Assembly (NCBI RefSeq): GCF_000756375.1
Contig: NZ_JNFD01000007.1
Location: 124,001 to 188,000 of the forward strand
Reading direction: 5' to 3'
Source: Sphingopyxis sp. LC81
GTDB lineage: Bacteria; Pseudomonadota; Alphaproteobacteria; Sphingomonadales; Sphingomonadaceae
Length of the DNA: 64,000 nucleotides
The notes under the pieces are model-generated. The model ran no database searches and was not told the origin of the DNA. It saw only the letters and a program-made list of their open reading frames with translations. The translations under genes were made by a program, and so were the position numbers. This document shows positions 32,713 through 40,884 of the stretch, piece after piece (the first letter of the stretch is position 1; each line of letters begins with the position of its first letter).

Positions 32713-34083
32713 TTAGTCGTTGCCCTGGTTCGACCAGAGCTTGATTTGCTGTTCGAGATAGGTCTGCGTCGCCTTGAACGCGGCGAGCTTGGCTTCGAGC
32801 GTGCCATATTGCTTCTCGAGGCGCTTTTTATACGCGCTCTCGCGCTCTTCGATCTTTTCGAGCTGGTCGGCGAGGTTTTCCTTCTTCGCATCGAGCGATT
32901 TCGACACGCGATCGATCGCGCCGTTGGTTCCGACGGCCTTGTCGCGGATCGCGTCGAGCGCAAAGGCGATGCCGGGATCGCTCGTCTCGGTGTGCGTCGC
33001 ATCGCGGCGCGGATTGAACAGCGCCTCGACCGCGCCCGCATCGCTGGCGAGCACCTTGTCGAGCTTGGCATTGTCGACCGAGAGCAGGCCCTCCTTCGTC
33101 GTCGAAATGCCGATGTCGGACAGCTTGTTGATCGTGCCGTGGCTCGACAGCACCTTGTTCACGAGGCTGCCGAGCTCGCGTTCGAGTTCGCGGAGCGAAG
33201 AGCCGGCGCCCGAGACGTTGGACGCGTTCACGAGGCTCTTCTTGAGCTGGTTGTAGACCGAGACGAAATCGCCGACAGTCTGCTTGAGCATGTCGAGCGG
33301 CCGGCTCGCGCCAATGTCGACACCCTGTCCGGGGGCGGCCTTTTTAAGCGTGAGCGACATGCCGGGGACGACATCGTCGATGATGTTGCTCGCGCGGCTG
33401 AACGCGACGCCGTCGATCGTGAATTCGGCGTTGGCCGCGGTCTGCCCCACGGTCATGCCGCCGCCGGTGGAAAAGGCGGTGAGGCCCGGATCGGCACCCG
33501 CGTCGGCGGTGAGCGTGAAGGCGCCGACGTCGCCTGTGGGGCCTTTCAGGATCAGGCGCTGGCCGCCTTCGTCGGCGATGATCGACGCCGTGACCCCGGC
33601 CCCGCTCGCGTTGATCGCATTGGCCAGCCCGTCGAGGCTGTTGTTCGTGGCGTCGATGGTGATGGTCTTGGCGACGCCGCCGACGGTCAGCGTCATCGTG
33701 CCCGCGCCGATTGCGGCGGTACGGTCGGCGACGACGGCGGAATAATTGGTCTGCGCGCGCGCGAGCTGGGTCACGACGACGGTCGCGGCGAAGCTGTCGG
33801 CGGAAAGGCCGGCGCGGCTGGTGGCGCTGAGTATGCTTTCATCGGAAACGGTCGGTGTGCTGCGCAAGGTGCCGTCGGCAACCATCTGGCCCAGCGAATT
33901 GGCAAAACCATCGAGATCCGATCGCGCCTGCGCCAGCGCGCTGATCCGCGTCTGGTTCGTCTGGGTAAGCTCGGCCATCCGCTTGATTTTCGGGTCGCGT
34001 GACGCGTTCGACAGGTCGGTGACGAGCTGTTTGACGTCGAGGCCCGACCCAAAGCCGAGGCTGTTGGCGATTGAACTGACCAT
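32713..34083 (-). CDS. fliD: Filament cap protein FliD
   Basis: Hook-associated protein 2, 456 residues, normal length. It opens NSLGFGSGLDVKQLVTDLSN; the central region has repeated beta-rich domains; the C-terminus ends in a long coiled coil (DQLEKIEERESAYKKRLEKQ, YGTLEAKLAAFKATQTYLEQ). Such ends insert into the filament tip. The gene sits between flhB and fliS and carries its own sigma-28-like promoter overlapping the flhB stop codon. Confidence 0.95.
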   Translation of the reverse strand: MVSSIANSLGFGSGLDVKQLVTDLSNASRDPKIKRMAELTQTNQTRISALAQARSDLDGFANSLGQMVADGTLRSTPTVSDESILSATSRAGLSADSFAATVVVTQLARAQTNYSAVVADRTAAIGAGTMTLTVGGVAKTITIDATNNSLDGLANAINASGAGVTASIIADEGGQRLILKGPTGDVGAFTLTADAGADPGLTAFSTGGGMTVGQTAANAEFTIDGVAFSRASNIIDDVVPGMSLTLKKAAPGQGVDIGASRPLDMLKQTVGDFVSVYNQLKKSLVNASNVSGAGSSLRELERELGSLVNKVLSSHGTINKLSDIGISTTKEGLLSVDNAKLDKVLASDAGAVEALFNPRRDATHTETSDPGIAFALDAIRDKAVGTNGAIDRVSKSLDAKKENLADQLEKIEERESAYKKRLEKQYGTLEAKLAAFKATQTYLEQQIKLWSNQGND

Positions 34084-34105
34084 GGCAAAATATCCTTCGA
34101 ACCCC

Positions 34106-34132
34106 TTAACGGCGGCGCGCGGACAAGTTTAA
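34106..34132 (-). promoter_or_regulatory. Sigma-28 (FliA)-like promoter of fliD-fliS
   Basis: The minus strand reads TTAAACTT, 11 bp, GCCGTTAA, the best match in the window to the FliA consensus. It lies in the 45-bp flhB-fliD gap and overlaps the flhB stop, separating fliDS expression from the sigma-54-driven fli operon. The start should be about 16 nt before fliD. Confidence 0.75.
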
Positions 34133-35268
34133 GCCTGACGCCGCCCTTCGGGATCGAAACGATGCGAGGACGGCACATCGACCGCGGGGGGCGGCGTGCC
34201 TTCGGCCGCCGCGCGTTCGAGCTGGAAGACGAAGGCGAGCACGGTCGCGACCGCGACGAACAATTCCTCGGGGATCACGCGCCCGGCGCGCGCGGTGAAA
34301 TAGATCGCGCGCGTGAGCGCCGGATATTCGAGCAGCGGGACATTGGCGCCGCGCGCCAGCTCGCGGATCGACAGCGCGACATCGCCGCGGCCGCGCGCGA
34401 CGACGACGGGCGCGGCATCGACCCCGGGGCGATAGCGCAGCGCGACCGAGAAATGCGTCGGGTTGGTGAGGACGACGGTCGCGTCGGACACCGCCTTGCG
34501 CGCCGAACCGCTCAATATGTCGTGCGCGCGCTGGCGCTGCGCCTGCTTGAGTTCGGGGGCGCCGTCGGACTGGCGCATTTCCTCCTTCACTTCCTGCTTG
34601 CTCATCATCAGCCGCTTGTTGCGCTGGAACCATTGCACCGGCACGTCGATCAGCGCGATGACGACCAGCCCGCCGGCGAGCGTCAGCATCGCATGGCCGA
34701 TTTCCTTTCCGGCCAATCCGATCGCCGCCATCAGGTCGGTCGACGCCATCGTCATGATCGCGGGCAGGCTCTTCAGGACGAGCCAGTAACCGATGGTGCC
34801 GAGCAGCAGAACCTTGGCGAGCGCCTTGCCGAGCTCGGTGACGCCTTGCATCCCGAACATGCGCTTGAGCCCGGCCATCGGGCTCATGCGATTGCCCTTG
34901 AAGTGAAGCGCCTTGCCGCGCCAGCCCATCGAACCGAGCATCGCGGGACCGGCGACCGCGGCGCCGAGCGCGAGCGCGAACAGGCTCGCGAGCGGGAGCA
35001 GGATTTCGGCGCCGTTGCGCATCAGCGCTTCGGCGGGCGCAAAATCGGCGACGTCGGCGGCGGTCAGTGTCAGGCCGCGGCGCACGAGGTCGCCCGCCGA
35101 CTGGACGAACCAGCCGCCCGCGGCGACCATCCAGCCGGCGGCGGCGAGCATCATCAGTGCCGTCGCGAGTTCGCGCGACATCAGCACATCGCCTTCGCGC
35201 GCCGAGTCCGACAGCTTCTTCGCCGTCGGCTGTTCGGTTTTCTGGTCCTTCTCGGTCGTGCCCGCCAT
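34129..35268 (-). CDS. flhB: Flagellar export switch protein FlhB
   Basis: Export-gate membrane protein, 379 residues. Four transmembrane helices in the first 210 residues are followed by a cytoplasmic domain with the autocleavage motif NPTH (VVLTNPTHFSVALRYRPG), which controls the switch from hook to filament substrates together with FliK. The N-terminal GTTEKDQKTEQPTAKKLSDS is typical. It is the last gene of the fliE-flhB operon, 3 nt after fliR. Confidence 0.96.
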   Translation of the reverse strand: MAGTTEKDQKTEQPTAKKLSDSAREGDVLMSRELATALMMLAAAGWMVAAGGWFVQSAGDLVRRGLTLTAADVADFAPAEALMRNGAEILLPLASLFALALGAAVAGPAMLGSMGWRGKALHFKGNRMSPMAGLKRMFGMQGVTELGKALAKVLLLGTIGYWLVLKSLPAIMTMASTDLMAAIGLAGKEIGHAMLTLAGGLVVIALIDVPVQWFQRNKRLMMSKQEVKEEMRQSDGAPELKQAQRQRAHDILSGSARKAVSDATVVLTNPTHFSVALRYRPGVDAAPVVVARGRGDVALSIRELARGANVPLLEYPALTRAIYFTARAGRVIPEELFVAVATVLAFVFQLERAAAEGTPPPAVDVPSSHRFDPEGRRQA

Positions 35269-35271
35269 GGT

Positions 35272-36051
35272 CTAGATTCCGGCGACCATGCGCGCGGCGT
35301 CGAGCGCGTCGGACAGGATGCGCGCGATCGCCTCGGCCATCGCGGGGGTCGCGACGCCGAGCAGCACGATCCCGGCGAGCAGGGTCGCGGGAATGCCGAC
35401 CGCGAACAGGTTGAGCGCGGGCGCCGAGCGGCCGATGACGCCCATGATGATCTGGACGAGGATCAGCACGAAGCCGACCGGCATCGCGATGGTGAGCCCC
35501 GCAGCGAACATCAGGCTGCCGAAGCGGATCAGCCCGCCGATCGCGTCCCACGACGGAAAAGCATTGCCGGGCGGCAGCGCGCTGTAACTGTCGACGATGA
35601 TGCCGATCAGCACAAGATGGCCGTCGGCGGCGAGAAAGAGCGCGGTGGCCATCATCGACAGGAACTGGCCGATCGCCGAACTCGATGCGCCGCTGAGCGG
35701 ATCGACCATCGATGCGAAGCCGAGGCCCATCGCATTGCTGATCGCCTCGCCCGCGAGCAGGGCGGCGGCGAGGCCCATCTGGAGCACGAATCCCATCGCG
35801 AGGCCGATCACGACCTCGCCGATGATGAGGAAAAAGCCCGGGACCGATACGATCCCCTCGGGCGGCAGTGCCATGCCCGATGCCGCGACCGCGGGCACCC
35901 CGACCGCGAGCGCGATGACCAGCCGCAGCTGCACCGGCACGCTCGTCGCGCCGAACACCGGCGCGGCGATGAACGCGGCGCCGGGACGGATCATCCCCAG
36001 CATCCACAGCTGGAGCATCGCCTCGATATTCGGGATGTCGGCGGGGTTCAT
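35272..36051 (-). CDS. fliR: Flagellar export protein FliR
   Basis: Polytopic export-gate subunit, 259 residues with about six membrane helices, including MLQLWMLGMIRPGAAFIAAP at the start and AALLAGEAISNAMGLGFASM in the middle. It forms the export pore with FliP and FliQ, encoded immediately upstream. The spacing to fliQ is 7 nt. Confidence 0.94.
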   Translation of the reverse strand: MNPADIPNIEAMLQLWMLGMIRPGAAFIAAPVFGATSVPVQLRLVIALAVGVPAVAASGMALPPEGIVSVPGFFLIIGEVVIGLAMGFVLQMGLAAALLAGEAISNAMGLGFASMVDPLSGASSSAIGQFLSMMATALFLAADGHLVLIGIIVDSYSALPPGNAFPSWDAIGGLIRFGSLMFAAGLTIAMPVGFVLILVQIIMGVIGRSAPALNLFAVGIPATLLAGIVLLGVATPAMAEAIARILSDALDAARMVAGI

Positions 36052-36058
36052 CGACGTC

Positions 36059-36328
36059 CTAGCGGACGAGCGCCGGGATTTGCGCGAAGATTTCGCGGGT
36101 GAAATCGGTGAGCAGCACGAGGATGCTGCCGCCGAAGATCGCGAGGCAGATCGCCGCGACGATCAGCTTGGGCACAAAGGTCAGCGTCTGTTCGTTGATC
36201 GACGTCGCCGCCTGCACCATGCCGAGCAGTACGCCGATGACGAGCACCGGCAGCAGCAGCGGCGCCGAGGCGAGCGCGAGAATCCACAGCGACTGCTGCG
36301 CGACCCCGATGAAATAATCGGCCTCCAC
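36059..36328 (-). CDS. fliQ: Flagellar export protein FliQ
   Basis: An 89-residue protein with two membrane helices (LWILALASAPLLLPVLVIGV and LIVAAICLAIFGGSILVLL) and the intervening signature SINEQTLTFVPKL. Length and motif are exactly those of the family. It starts 4 nt after fliP. Confidence 0.95.
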   Translation of the reverse strand: MEADYFIGVAQQSLWILALASAPLLLPVLVIGVLLGMVQAATSINEQTLTFVPKLIVAAICLAIFGGSILVLLTDFTREIFAQIPALVR

Positions 36329-36332
36329 CGCG

Positions 36333-37103
36333 CTAACTCACGAAGGAGGAGGCGAGCGATCCCATCGTCAGCGCCCAGCCGTCGACGAGGACGAAGAGCA
36401 AGAGCTTGAACGGCATCGATATGATCGTTGGCGATAGCATCATCATACCCAAGGACATCAGCGCCGAGGCGACGATCAGGTCGATGACGAGGAAGGGCAG
36501 GAAGATCAGGAAGCCGATCTGGAACGCGGTCTTGAGTTCGCTCGTGACGAAGGCGGGGAGCAGGATCGAGAAGGGCACGTCCGCGGGACGAGCATAGGTT
36601 GGCGCTTTCGCGATTTTCGCGAACATCATCAGGTCGGTCTTGCGCGTCTGCTTCATCATGAAGCCGTGCAGCGCGACGCCCGAACGCGATACCGCTTCGC
36701 CGATATCGATCTGTTCCTGGCCATAAGGTTCGATCGCGACGCGGTTCACTTCGCTGATTACCGGCGCCATCACGAACAGCGAGAGGAACAGGCTCAAACC
36801 GACGAGCACCTGGTTCGGCGGCGTCTGTTGCAATCCCAGCGCATGGCGCAGGATCGACAGCACGATGATGATGCGCGTGAAGCTCGTCATCATCAGCAGC
36901 AGCGACGGCAGCACCGTCAGCAGGCTCATCAGGACGAGGATCTGGAGCGAGAGGCTCAGCGGACGGCCGTCGCCGCCGATCTCGCCGACCGCGCGGCTCA
37001 GCCCGTCGGCCGCCTGCGCATAGGCGGCGGGCGCGGCGCAGAGCAGCGCGGCGCCGCCGGCGAGCGCCGCGGCGCGCAGCCAGAAGCGGCGATCAGTCCG
37101 CAT
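36333..37103 (-). CDS. fliP: Flagellar export protein FliP
   Basis: Core pore subunit of the export gate, 256 residues. A cleavable signal peptide (MRTDRRFWLRAAALAGGAAL) precedes ILVLMSLLTVLPSLLLMMTS, FTRIIIVLSILRHALGLQQT and the C-terminal LKTAFQIGFLIFLPFLVIDL, all diagnostic. It overlaps fliO by 11 nt. Confidence 0.96.
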   Translation of the reverse strand: MRTDRRFWLRAAALAGGAALLCAAPAAYAQAADGLSRAVGEIGGDGRPLSLSLQILVLMSLLTVLPSLLLMMTSFTRIIIVLSILRHALGLQQTPPNQVLVGLSLFLSLFVMAPVISEVNRVAIEPYGQEQIDIGEAVSRSGVALHGFMMKQTRKTDLMMFAKIAKAPTYARPADVPFSILLPAFVTSELKTAFQIGFLIFLPFLVIDLIVASALMSLGMMMLSPTIISMPFKLLLFVLVDGWALTMGSLASSFVS

Positions 37104-37371
37104 GGAAGTCGCCCTGGCTGTCGTCGGCGATCCGCGTGATACCGTTGCGCGACACCGCGATCAGCACGCGCTGCCCGGCGAACTCGACCACCGCGAGTTT
37201 CGATCCGGGGCCGAGCGGCAGCACGTCGATCATCTCGACGGCGCGCGCCTTGGTGCCGCCGCCGACGAGCGGAACGCCCATCTGGACGCGCTTCCACAGC
37301 CACAGGCTGCCCCACGCCATGCCGCCGACGAGCGGCAGCAGGATGAGCAGGCGGAGGATATATTCGAACAT
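37093..37371 (-). CDS. fliO: Flagellar export assembly protein FliO
   Basis: A short 92-residue FliO: one N-terminal transmembrane helix (LRLLILLPLVGGMAWGSLWL) and a small cytoplasmic domain (IDVLPLGPGSKLAVVEFAGQ). FliO helps assemble the FliP ring. Conservation is low, but topology and position between fliN and fliP are diagnostic. It overlaps both neighbours. Confidence 0.88.
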   Translation of the reverse strand: MFEYILRLLILLPLVGGMAWGSLWLWKRVQMGVPLVGGGTKARAVEMIDVLPLGPGSKLAVVEFAGQRVLIAVSRNGITRIADDSQGDFHAD

Positions 37372-37706
37372 CAGGCTCTCCGTTCGAAACCTTCGAGCCC
37401 GCGCGCCGGCGCGACGACTTCGGCGACCTGGATGCCATAGCGGCCGTCGACGCTGACGATCTCGCCCTTCGCGATCAGTGTGCCGTTGGCATAGATGTCG
37501 AGCAGGTCGGTCGCGGCGCGGTCGAGTTCGATCACGCTGCCTTCGTCGAGCGTGAGCAGTTCGGAGAGCGTCATCGAGGTCGACCCGACCTCGACCGACA
37601 CGCGCAGCGAAACGCCGGCGAGCAGGTCGAAATTGGGCGCGGCGGCGATGCTCTTGTCGCGCCGGTCGGCGCGTGCGACCTTCGGGGCGTCGCTGATATC
37701 AGTCAT
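37371..37706 (-). CDS. fliN: Flagellar switch protein FliN
   Basis: C-ring subunit, 111 residues. The SpoA domain covers residues about 35-105 (VSLRVSVEVGSTSMTLSELL, LDEGSVIELDRAATDLLDIY). The short N-terminal extension is variable in the family. It overlaps fliM by 8 nt and works with FliM and FliG in motor switching. Confidence 0.94.
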   Translation of the reverse strand: MTDISDAPKVARADRRDKSIAAAPNFDLLAGVSLRVSVEVGSTSMTLSELLTLDEGSVIELDRAATDLLDIYANGTLIAKGEIVSVDGRYGIQVAEVVAPARGLEGFERRA

Positions 37707-38649
37707 GGTCCGGTCCTTTTTCGATATGTTCGATCATGATCGCGGCGTTGCCATTGGCTTCGCCGATGCTGCCGAACGCGAAGTTGCGTCCGGCGACGGT
37801 CACCGGCACATGGCGCGGCATGGTAAGCGGGATGATGTCGCCAACCTCGAGCGCGAGCAGCTTGACGAGGCTGATCTCGGGACGCGCGAGCACTGAGCGG
37901 ACGGGCATGCGCACGTCGCGCAGCGCCCTGTCGAGCGCGCCCGACCAGGCCGGGTCGGCGCCGCTATGGCCCGGCATGTCGGGAAGCAGTTCGTCGCCCG
38001 CGATCCCGCGCAGCGCGGCGACTGGATAGGCGCACATAATCGTCCGCCCCTCGAACGGGGCGCCGCGCAGCGTGAAGCGCTGGACGAACAATTCATCGTC
38101 GGCGCGCACCGCGGCGAGCTTGGCGGGGTCGGCGGTGACGCAATCGAGTTCGGGCTCGATCGCGAGCTTGCCGCGCCAAGCAGCGGCAAGCTGCATCCCG
38201 ATATCGCGGCCGAGGCGCGCCGCGAAGCGATCCTCGGCGTCGGTCAGCTCTTCGCGTTCGGCGGCAAGCTGGCCGCGGCCGCCATAGAAGATGTCGACGA
38301 GCTGGAGCAGCAGCGAGCGCGAACCCGCGAGCAGCACCGGCCCCTTGAGCGGCGGCGCATGGTAACGCCAGAAGATCGCCGGGGCCGCGGACGCGCTCCA
38401 CTCGGCAAAGCTCATCTGTTCGGCGCCCGACCGTTCGATCTGGATCGCCGGCGCGCCGAGCGCGCGGACGAGGTCGCGCAAGCTGCGCGCAAACTGGTTC
38501 GCCACGCCTTCGAGCGCGGGGAAGGCATAGCCGTCCGCCGCCCTGCGCAGCAGCAGGGATTCCTTCGTCTCCGCAGGCGCGGCCGCAGCTGCGGGTGCAG
38601 GTGCGGCCGGTGCCTTCACGGCTTTGACGGTTTTCGTGCTGGTGGTCAC
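37699..38649 (-). CDS. fliM: Flagellar switch protein FliM with atypical N-terminus
   Basis: C-ring subunit, 316 residues. The middle CheC-like domain has the FYGGRGQLAAEREELTDAED motif that contacts FliG, and the C-terminal SpoA domain includes ISLVKLLALEVGDIIPLTMP. The first 35 residues are an Ala/Pro/Lys-rich tail followed directly by KESLLLRRAADGYAFP; the usual LSQxEIDALL peptide that binds phosphorylated CheY is not recognisable. Start overlaps the fliL stop by 4 nt. Otherwise the protein looks complete. Confidence 0.92.
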   Translation of the reverse strand: MTTSTKTVKAVKAPAAPAPAAAAAPAETKESLLLRRAADGYAFPALEGVANQFARSLRDLVRALGAPAIQIERSGAEQMSFAEWSASAAPAIFWRYHAPPLKGPVLLAGSRSLLLQLVDIFYGGRGQLAAEREELTDAEDRFAARLGRDIGMQLAAAWRGKLAIEPELDCVTADPAKLAAVRADDELFVQRFTLRGAPFEGRTIMCAYPVAALRGIAGDELLPDMPGHSGADPAWSGALDRALRDVRMPVRSVLARPEISLVKLLALEVGDIIPLTMPRHVPVTVAGRNFAFGSIGEANGNAAIMIEHIEKGPDHD

Positions 38650-39251
38650 TGAATCACCAGGCTCGTGAAATAAACATTGTCGACGCCCCCGAAACCTTCC
38701 TTGTCGCGCAGCACATCGTTGATCGCGGCCGTCAACTGACGTTGCAGCCGCTGTTTCCCCTGCGATGTGGAGAGCAATGCCGGATCCTGTTCGGCGAGCA
38801 CCATAAGCACGACCGAACGGATCGGAACAGCCTGCCGTTTGATATTATTGATAACCTTGCCGTCGTAGAAGGTCGAAAGGCTGATACCGACCTGCAGGAA
38901 CCCCGATCCGTCGGCGAGGTTCGTCGTGAAGCTGTCGGCGATCGGGTAATAGGTGATCTCATATTTCTTGGGATCGACCTTGAACTTGTCGTTCGGGACC
39001 GACACCGTGCCGACCTTTGGCGGGGCCTCCTTGTCGTCGCCCTCGGCGGCGGGTTCGGGGTCTTCCTTGCTGCGCACGACGAGCTTGGGATAATTATCCT
39101 CGGGCTTCGCCTCGTGCGCCTGCAGCGCGCCGAAATAGATGCCCGCACCCGCGCCCGCGCCGATCAGCGCGATCGCGGCGACGCTGATCAGCAGCAGCTT
39201 CTTGAACTTGCCCTTTTTCTTGGGGGCGCCTTCGACAATATCCTTGGCCAT
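38646..39251 (-). CDS. fliL: Flagellar basal-body protein FliL
   Basis: Single-pass inner-membrane protein, 201 residues, that rings the stator and supports torque. The transmembrane helix (LLLISVAAIALIGAGAGAGI) follows a Lys-rich cytoplasmic start, and the periplasmic domain includes DKFKVDPKKYEITYYPIADS and FLQVGISLSTFYDG. A charged linker (about residues 50-75) is longer than usual. It lies 17 nt after fliK. Confidence 0.93.
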   Translation of the reverse strand: MAKDIVEGAPKKKGKFKKLLLISVAAIALIGAGAGAGIYFGALQAHEAKPEDNYPKLVVRSKEDPEPAAEGDDKEAPPKVGTVSVPNDKFKVDPKKYEITYYPIADSFTTNLADGSGFLQVGISLSTFYDGKVINNIKRQAVPIRSVVLMVLAEQDPALLSTSQGKQRLQRQLTAAINDVLRDKEGFGGVDNVYFTSLVIQ

Positions 39252-39268
39252 GATGGGACCCTTTCTGA

Positions 39269-40441
39269 TCAGGCGAAGCGGCCGCGGCGGTCGGCGGCGC
39301 GGTCTTCGTCACGCGGCTCGGCGCGTTCGGTGGCGGTTTCGATAAGATGCGCGGGGTCGGCTGCGGCGGAGCGGCCCTGACCCTGGCCCTGGCTTTGCGA
39401 CTGGCGTCCGGTCTCGCCCGGCGTGCAGGTCACTTCGGCGCCGGCGACGCGGACCCCCTGCTGGCGGAGTTCGTCGACCAGGCGGCCCTGCGCGGCGGTA
39501 ACGATCGTCGCGGTCGCTTCGTGGCGCGTGTCCATCTTCAGCGACACGCCTTCGTCGCCCATCTGCATCGCGACGTCGAGGCGGCCGAGATGCTTCGGCA
39601 TCAGGCGAAAGCTGATGTCGCCGCTGTCGGATTTGGTCGCCGCGATGTCGCGCGCGAGCTGGTCGATCCACGCGCCGTCGCTGTCCATGTCGAGCACGCG
39701 TTCGGCGATCACCGCGGGCGCGGCCGCTTCGATAAGCGTCGCGGCGCCCTGTGCGGCGGGCTGCGCGAAGAGGATCGTCATCGACGGCGCCGCTTCGACG
39801 GGCTTGGCGGCGGGCGGCTCGGCGCCGGCGAGGATCGGCATCGCGGCATCGCGCGGACGCGGGGCAACGGGAAGCGCGGAGGTGCCGGTGTCGGCCGGGG
39901 CCGCCGCAGCTTCTGCCGGTTTCGAGGGTTTTGCGGCGGGGCTTGCGGCTGCCGGGATTGCGGCCGCCACGATCGCAGCCCAGTTCGTGGCCGGCGCAGC
40001 CGCCACGGCCTCGCCCGTCGCCGCCGTGTCGGGCGATGCGGCTTCCGCTTCGGGCTTGGCCGCAACCGGCTTACCCGACGTCTGTGCGGGCGCGGCGCCG
40101 GGGATGCTGCCGTTCAGCGCGATCAGCAGGTTGGCGGCCAGCGCCGCCGGATCGGCTTTGGCCGGCTCGGCCTTCACCGCGGGGGTTTCGACGGGGACGC
40201 CCGTTTCGGCGGGGGCCTCGATGTGCGGGGCCGCGGCATCGACGGCCGGCGCGGGATCGATCTTGATCGTCGCGGCGGCAGGATTCGCGATCGGAGCGGC
40301 CGCGACCGGCGCGGCGGCGAGCAGCTGGTCGAAACCGCCTTCGCCGCCACCCTCGGGAAGCTGACCGATGTTGGCGAGGAAGGTCGCGAAGCCCGCGGGC
40401 ATCGCGCCCTGGATGGTGGGGAGGGAGGGCGCGCTCATCAT
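39269..40441 (-). CDS. fliK: Hook-length control protein FliK
   Basis: Molecular ruler and export-switch trigger, 390 residues. The long Ala/Pro-rich, low-complexity middle is typical of the ruler region; the conserved C-terminal domain contains FRLMPKHLGRLDVAMQMGDE and ATATIVTAAQGRLVDELRQQ. It interacts with FlhB at the end of hook growth. Its start overlaps the fliJ stop by 4 nt. Confidence 0.9.
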   Translation of the reverse strand: MMSAPSLPTIQGAMPAGFATFLANIGQLPEGGGEGGFDQLLAAAPVAAAPIANPAAATIKIDPAPAVDAAAPHIEAPAETGVPVETPAVKAEPAKADPAALAANLLIALNGSIPGAAPAQTSGKPVAAKPEAEAASPDTAATGEAVAAAPATNWAAIVAAAIPAAASPAAKPSKPAEAAAAPADTGTSALPVAPRPRDAAMPILAGAEPPAAKPVEAAPSMTILFAQPAAQGAATLIEAAAPAVIAERVLDMDSDGAWIDQLARDIAATKSDSGDISFRLMPKHLGRLDVAMQMGDEGVSLKMDTRHEATATIVTAAQGRLVDELRQQGVRVAGAEVTCTPGETGRQSQSQGQGQGRSAAADPAHLIETATERAEPRDEDRAADRRGRFA

Positions 40442-40884
40442 GCCGCGCCGCCTTCGATCAGGCGCAGGCGCATGCCCGTGCGCGGGCGGTGCGGGCGGTT
40501 GGCATCGTCGCGGCGTTCCTGTTCGACCTGCGCCGCCTTGCGGCTGCGTTCATACAGGCGGACCGCCGATTCTTCCTTGACCATCGCGCTCTGTGCTAGC
40601 GCGCCCATCTGGTCGCGGCGTTCGCTCGCACCCGCCAGCGGCGCGGTCAGGCTTTCCTGCGCGATGTCGAGCCGCATCGCGAGCTCACCGATCGTGTTGA
40701 GCGCGCGGCCGGCGACCGCACCCTTCGCCATCGCGAGGTCGACGCGCAGCGTTTCGAGCCGCTTCGCGAGTTCGACGAGGTTCGCCAGTTCGCCATTGGC
40801 GCGCGCCAGATTGGCCTCCGCCTGCTGATGTTCGACGGAGCGCACGCGGATGATACGTTTGCGGCGTGCGGTACGGGCGTTCAT
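40438..40884 (-). CDS. fliJ: FliJ-like export ATPase stalk protein
   Basis: A 148-residue helical, probably coiled-coil protein (QAEANLARANGELANLVELA) in the standard fliJ position directly after fliI and before fliK. FliJ forms the central stalk of the FliI hexamer. Sequence conservation is poor, so the assignment rests on position, size and coiled-coil character. The C-terminus is basic (RPHRPRTGMRLRLIEGG). Confidence 0.8.
   Translation of the reverse strand: MNARTARRKRIIRVRSVEHQQAEANLARANGELANLVELAKRLETLRVDLAMAKGAVAGRALNTIGELAMRLDIAQESLTAPLAGASERRDQMGALAQSAMVKEESAVRLYERSRKAAQVEQERRDDANRPHRPRTGMRLRLIEGGAA

Noticed and set aside
34162..36102. Long plus-strand open frame opposite flhB and fliR
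   Set aside because: It is low-complexity, charged and antisense to two recognised export genes.
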